Position numbers and translations under genes: made by a program | Origin: Candidatus Nitrospira kreftii | GTDB lineage: Bacteria > Nitrospirota > Nitrospiria > Nitrospirales > Nitrospiraceae | DNA length: 64,000 nucleotides | Assembly (NCBI GenBank): GCA_014058405.1 | Contig: CP047423.1 | Span: forward strand, 620,001-684,000 | Reading direction: 5' to 3' | Notes under the pieces: generated by a model | Databases searched by the model: none | What the model was told of the DNA's origin: nothing | The model's input: the letters and a program-made list of their open reading frames with translations, nothing else | In this document: positions 59,108 through 64,000 of the stretch, piece by piece | Numbering within the stretch: the first letter of the stretch is position 1 | How the letters are laid out: each line of letters begins with the position of its first letter

Positions 59108-59379
59108 ACTGAGGCGAAGATGCCAAAGAGGCATGCTGGAGACGGGTCTTGTAAGAGTGACATTTTGGAACTGATTGATTTTTCAACAACATTTTTTGAA
59201 TTGCTTGCCTGCTTTTGATCCCTATGGTACATGTAACAACTGTGACTCCTATTTTAGGTTGCTCGGTCATTCTAATCTTACGATCCTCTGAAGGGCGGGC
59301 TAAGAGGTATCCTCTGGGAGACACCCGGCTTCTCATCAAGTCAACCACCCTGGTTCAGCGTCCCTAATATAAGACGGCG

Positions 59380-60648
59380 ATGGACATCCTCATCCTTTTA
59401 GGGTTGATAGGGTTATCTGCCATTATTTCCACAGCCGAGATCGGCTTTTTCTCGGTCAACGAAACACGGCTGAGGGCGTTGGCCCAAAACGGCAGCAAGC
59501 GTGCAGAAAAAGCCCTACAGCTCAGGAGTGACCCCCAAAGGCTCTTTTCCACCATCCTTGTGGGCGATCGTCTCGTCAGCACGGCAATCCCGATGTTCGC
59601 CACCTTCATTACCTTGAATGCCTATGGGGAGAAGAGCATTTTTGAAGAAGCCATCGCAGTCATGGTCGGTATTTTGACCTTCGTTCTCCTCGTATCCGTT
59701 GACGTGATCCCCAAGACGCTGGCGGCAAAATTTTCCGTACCGGTGACGCTGACGTTGGCTTACCCTATCTCCTGGGTTCAGGTGATGTTGCAACCGATTC
59801 TCTTCTTGATAGTGCCGCTGATCTATAAGTTGACGGGGGGAAAGGGATTAACCCATCCGTTGGTCACGGAGGAAGAGCTAAAAATTATGCTCGACCAGGG
59901 CGGAAAGGCTGGAGAGCTGGAATCCGAAGAAGTCAAGATGATCAAGAATGTGTTTCAGTTGAAGGACATTACGGCAGAAGACGCGATGACGCCGCGCATC
60001 TATGTTTTTTCGCTCGATGGGAATCTTCGACTCAAGGAAGCAGAGGAGCTGCTCTATGGCTCGAAATATTCCAGGATTCCGCTCTACGACGGCACGCTCG
60101 ATAATATTACGGGAATCCTCTACAAGACCAAGGCATTGATCGAACTGGCAAAGGGGCGAACGGAATTGCGTCTAAGGGACATCGCCCATGCACCGCTGTT
60201 CGTGCCGGCTGGGAAAACGGCAGATGATCTCATGAAACAGTTTCAGCAGGAAAAGCGGCATATGGGTGTCGTGGTGAATGAGTTTGGCGGTGTGATGGGT
60301 CTTGTGACCCTCGAAGATCTTCTCGAAGAGGTGGTCGGGGAAATCGTCGATGAAACTGATATCACGGAAGAGCTCATCAAGCGCATCGGAAAGAACCAGA
60401 TCCTCGTTCATGGGCGGACCGAGGTGCGGAAGGTAAACGATTTCCTGAAGGTCGAACTTGGGGGAGATGAAGCGCTCACCATCGGTGGGCTCATCCAGGA
60501 GAATCTCGGACGAATCCCATCGGCTGGAGAGGAGATTCGAATCGAGAATTGCCGCTTAGTCGTTCACGAGGCGGATCCTCGATCGATCCGAAGCGTGCAC
60601 ATTTTTAAAGAGGAGAAGGTGGCTGTGCCAGTTGAAGCTCCCGTCTGA
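59380..60648 (+). CDS. HlyC/CorC (CNNM-type) membrane protein
   Basis: 422 aa: an N-terminal DUF21 domain with four hydrophobic segments (ILILLGLIGLSAIISTAEIG to about 155, including FFSVNETRLRALAQNGSKRA), a CBS pair (about 200-325; DAMTPRIYVFSL, KRHMGVVVNEFGGVMGLVTL), and a C-terminal CorC_HlyC domain (from about 340, LVHGRTEVRKVNDFL). Related proteins take part in magnesium/cobalt efflux. The ATG at 59380 starts MDILILLG. Convergent with ligA, 2 bases apart. Confidence 0.92.
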   Translation: MDILILLGLIGLSAIISTAEIGFFSVNETRLRALAQNGSKRAEKALQLRSDPQRLFSTILVGDRLVSTAIPMFATFITLNAYGEKSIFEEAIAVMVGILTFVLLVSVDVIPKTLAAKFSVPVTLTLAYPISWVQVMLQPILFLIVPLIYKLTGGKGLTHPLVTEEELKIMLDQGGKAGELESEEVKMIKNVFQLKDITAEDAMTPRIYVFSLDGNLRLKEAEELLYGSKYSRIPLYDGTLDNITGILYKTKALIELAKGRTELRLRDIAHAPLFVPAGKTADDLMKQFQQEKRHMGVVVNEFGGVMGLVTLEDLLEEVVGEIVDETDITEELIKRIGKNQILVHGRTEVRKVNDFLKVELGGDEALTIGGLIQENLGRIPSAGEEIRIENCRLVVHEADPRSIRSVHIFKEEKVAVPVEAPV

Positions 60649-60650
60649 CC

Positions 60651-62870
<2,220 letters not shown>

Positions 62871-62955
62871 TCAGTGACCACTATTCTAAGCTCCTCATTG
62901 TCCGTTGAGAATCGACGAACACCGACCAAAAGGCGAAAGTGAGGGAGGAGGATGT

Positions 62956-63585
62956 ATGTTGAAGGATGAACACCCAATGCGTAAGCGAGTACGCGGGATC
63001 GCTCTCTTAGCGCTACTGCTGTGCAGCGGATCGCTGATCAGTGGATGTGTGGTGTTGGAAGAGAAATACAGTGCGGAAAAGGCGCGAAGTTTGAATTTTC
63101 AGCGTCTTCTAGCGCAAGAAGAAAAGCGAACGGCGGAATTGGACAGCGAGGTGAGGCGTGCGAAGGCTGAACTGGCCGAATTCGAGGCCAGGAATCGGGA
63201 ACTCTCGTCCCAAGTGCAGATGGCACGTGAACAGATGGGTCGCCTCCAGGAAGAGGCTGAAGCAATTCGGGAGGCCACGGTGCTCGAACGAAAAGCTTTG
63301 GAGGACATGCAGCGGAAAGGGCATTCTCCTGCTGGCAAGCAGAAAAAAACCGGGGTCCGCAAACCTGCCCCGAGCAATATCGATCGAAAGGATCATGCCG
63401 ATGAAGATCTGCTAAGCAGCGCCGACACGAAGGCTGATGCAAAGTTGCACGTGGTAAAACCAGGAGAAACTCTCTTTAGCATCAGTCGACGGTATGGAAT
63501 TGGGATGGGCAAGTTGAAGCAGATAAACAATCTTCCGGATGACATCATTGAAGTCGGTCAAAAACTCGTCCTGATAGCAGAGTAA
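62956..63585 (+). CDS. LysM-domain coiled-coil lipoprotein
   Basis: 209 aa. Lipoprotein signal with LISGCVVLEE (Cys at about 31). A long coiled coil (about 40-120; EEKRTAELDSEVRRAKAEL, REQMGRLQEEAEAIREA), a basic linker and a C-terminal LysM domain (HVVKPGETLFSISRRYGIGM to VGQKLVLIAE) that binds peptidoglycan. ATG 62956 has GGAGGA 6 bases upstream, so a longer frame to 62905 is rejected. It probably links the membrane to the cell wall. Confidence 0.85.
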   Translation: MLKDEHPMRKRVRGIALLALLLCSGSLISGCVVLEEKYSAEKARSLNFQRLLAQEEKRTAELDSEVRRAKAELAEFEARNRELSSQVQMAREQMGRLQEEAEAIREATVLERKALEDMQRKGHSPAGKQKKTGVRKPAPSNIDRKDHADEDLLSSADTKADAKLHVVKPGETLFSISRRYGIGMGKLKQINNLPDDIIEVGQKLVLIAE

Positions 63586-63595
63586 GCGGAACGCC

Positions 63596-64000
63596 ATGCG
63601 GTCTGAGACCTATTCTCTCAATCTGGACGAGTTCCGCTCCTACGCAAAACAAGGGAATCTGATACCGCTATTCCGCGAGATCTTGGCGGACCATGACACG
63701 CCGGTCTCGGCCTTCGCAAAGATCGATCATGGCCCATCGGCCTATTTGCTGGAGAGTATTCAGGGCGGAGAAAAGTGGGCGCGGTACTCCTTTCTCGGAA
63801 GCGGCTCTCCACTAGTCATCTACGAAGATCGCGGTGACCTGTGTGTGAAAAAGGGATCACATCGCCGACGTATTCCTAGCCGGGGTGCGCCACTGGACCG
63901 TCTACGAGAGCTTATGGAAGCGTATCGACCGGTGACGGTTCCGGATCTGCCGCGCTTCGTCGGTGGCGCGGTCGGCTATCTTGGTTACGATATCGTGAAG
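63596..64000 (+). CDS. trpE: Anthranilate synthase component I, N-terminal part (cut by window end)
   Basis: 135 codons visible, with no stop. The N-terminus (SETYSLNLDEFRSYAKQGN, LIPLFREILADHDTPVSAF) and AYLLESIQGGEKWARYSFLG (the feedback-site LLES motif) are typical of TrpE, followed by PRFVGGAVGYLGYDIVK. It converts chorismate and glutamine to anthranilate with TrpG. The start is ATG 63596, 10 bases after the LysM lipoprotein gene; the remainder lies outside the window. Confidence 0.92.
   Translation, partial: MRSETYSLNLDEFRSYAKQGNLIPLFREILADHDTPVSAFAKIDHGPSAYLLESIQGGEKWARYSFLGSGSPLVIYEDRGDLCVKKGSHRRRIPSRGAPLDRLRELMEAYRPVTVPDLPRFVGGAVGYLGYDIVK

Overview
The window looks like chromosomal DNA of a Nitrospira-type bacterium (phylum Nitrospirota). 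This is inferred from gene content: a Tat-exported sulfite dehydrogenase with a partner cytochrome c, NnrS, a B12-dependent ribonucleotide reductase, many HEAT-repeat proteins, PilZ proteins and DUF2868/DUF3482 partners. The only universal RNA gene seen is tmRNA, so the assignment is moderate. No rRNA, tRNA or CRISPR array was seen.

Layout. 0.1-7.5 kb: an arsenic unit (ArsR and a long ArsM-type methyltransferase), a sulfite dehydrogenase/cytochrome c pair, a DUF3047 exported protein, a small thioredoxin-like gene behind a clear dyad operator, and a decaying stretch with two HicB-like genes. 7.6-14.6 kb: recQ, a zinc-ribbon protein, the DUF2868/DUF3482 membrane GTPase pair, and nnrS. 14.7-15.1 kb: ssrA (tmRNA). 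15.1-20.6 kb: an accessory island directly after the tmRNA 3' end, more AT-rich than its surroundings. It holds two ribbon-helix-helix genes, a superinfection-immunity-like membrane protein, and a three-gene cassette whose first gene is split by an IS3-family element with a 4-bp target duplication. 20.6-26.8 kb: trehalose synthesis (otsA with a membrane sensor-like N-terminus, otsB), a membrane spermidine-synthase-like protein and UDP-glucose dehydrogenase.

26.8-33.3 kb: a tightly packed seven-gene minus-strand operon: an exported alkaline-phosphatase-fold protein that lacks expected metal ligands, a small exported protein, then five consecutive HEAT-repeat proteins. 33.5-38.7 kb: two exported LPP20-like proteins, a hydrolase-like protein without the nucleophile serine, and lon. 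39-48 kb: an ICMT-like methyltransferase, an oxidoreductase, an RNA methyltransferase, NUDIX, a RelE-type toxin/antitoxin pair, two PilZ proteins, and a compact mutY-NUDIX-exonuclease operon. 48.5-64 kb: miaB/mtaB, an AmpG-like permease, nrdJ with a strong promoter and NrdR-like boxes, an ACT protein, rlpA, a CorC-like protein, ligA, a LysM lipoprotein and the start of trpE.

The best candidates for undescribed biology are the HEAT-repeat operon with its degenerate phosphatase-fold partner, the IS-interrupted three-gene cassette (unknown protein, DUF5678-like protein, retropepsin-like protein) beside tmRNA, and an 18-bp dyad that occurs near both the arsenic genes and the thioredoxin-like gene.
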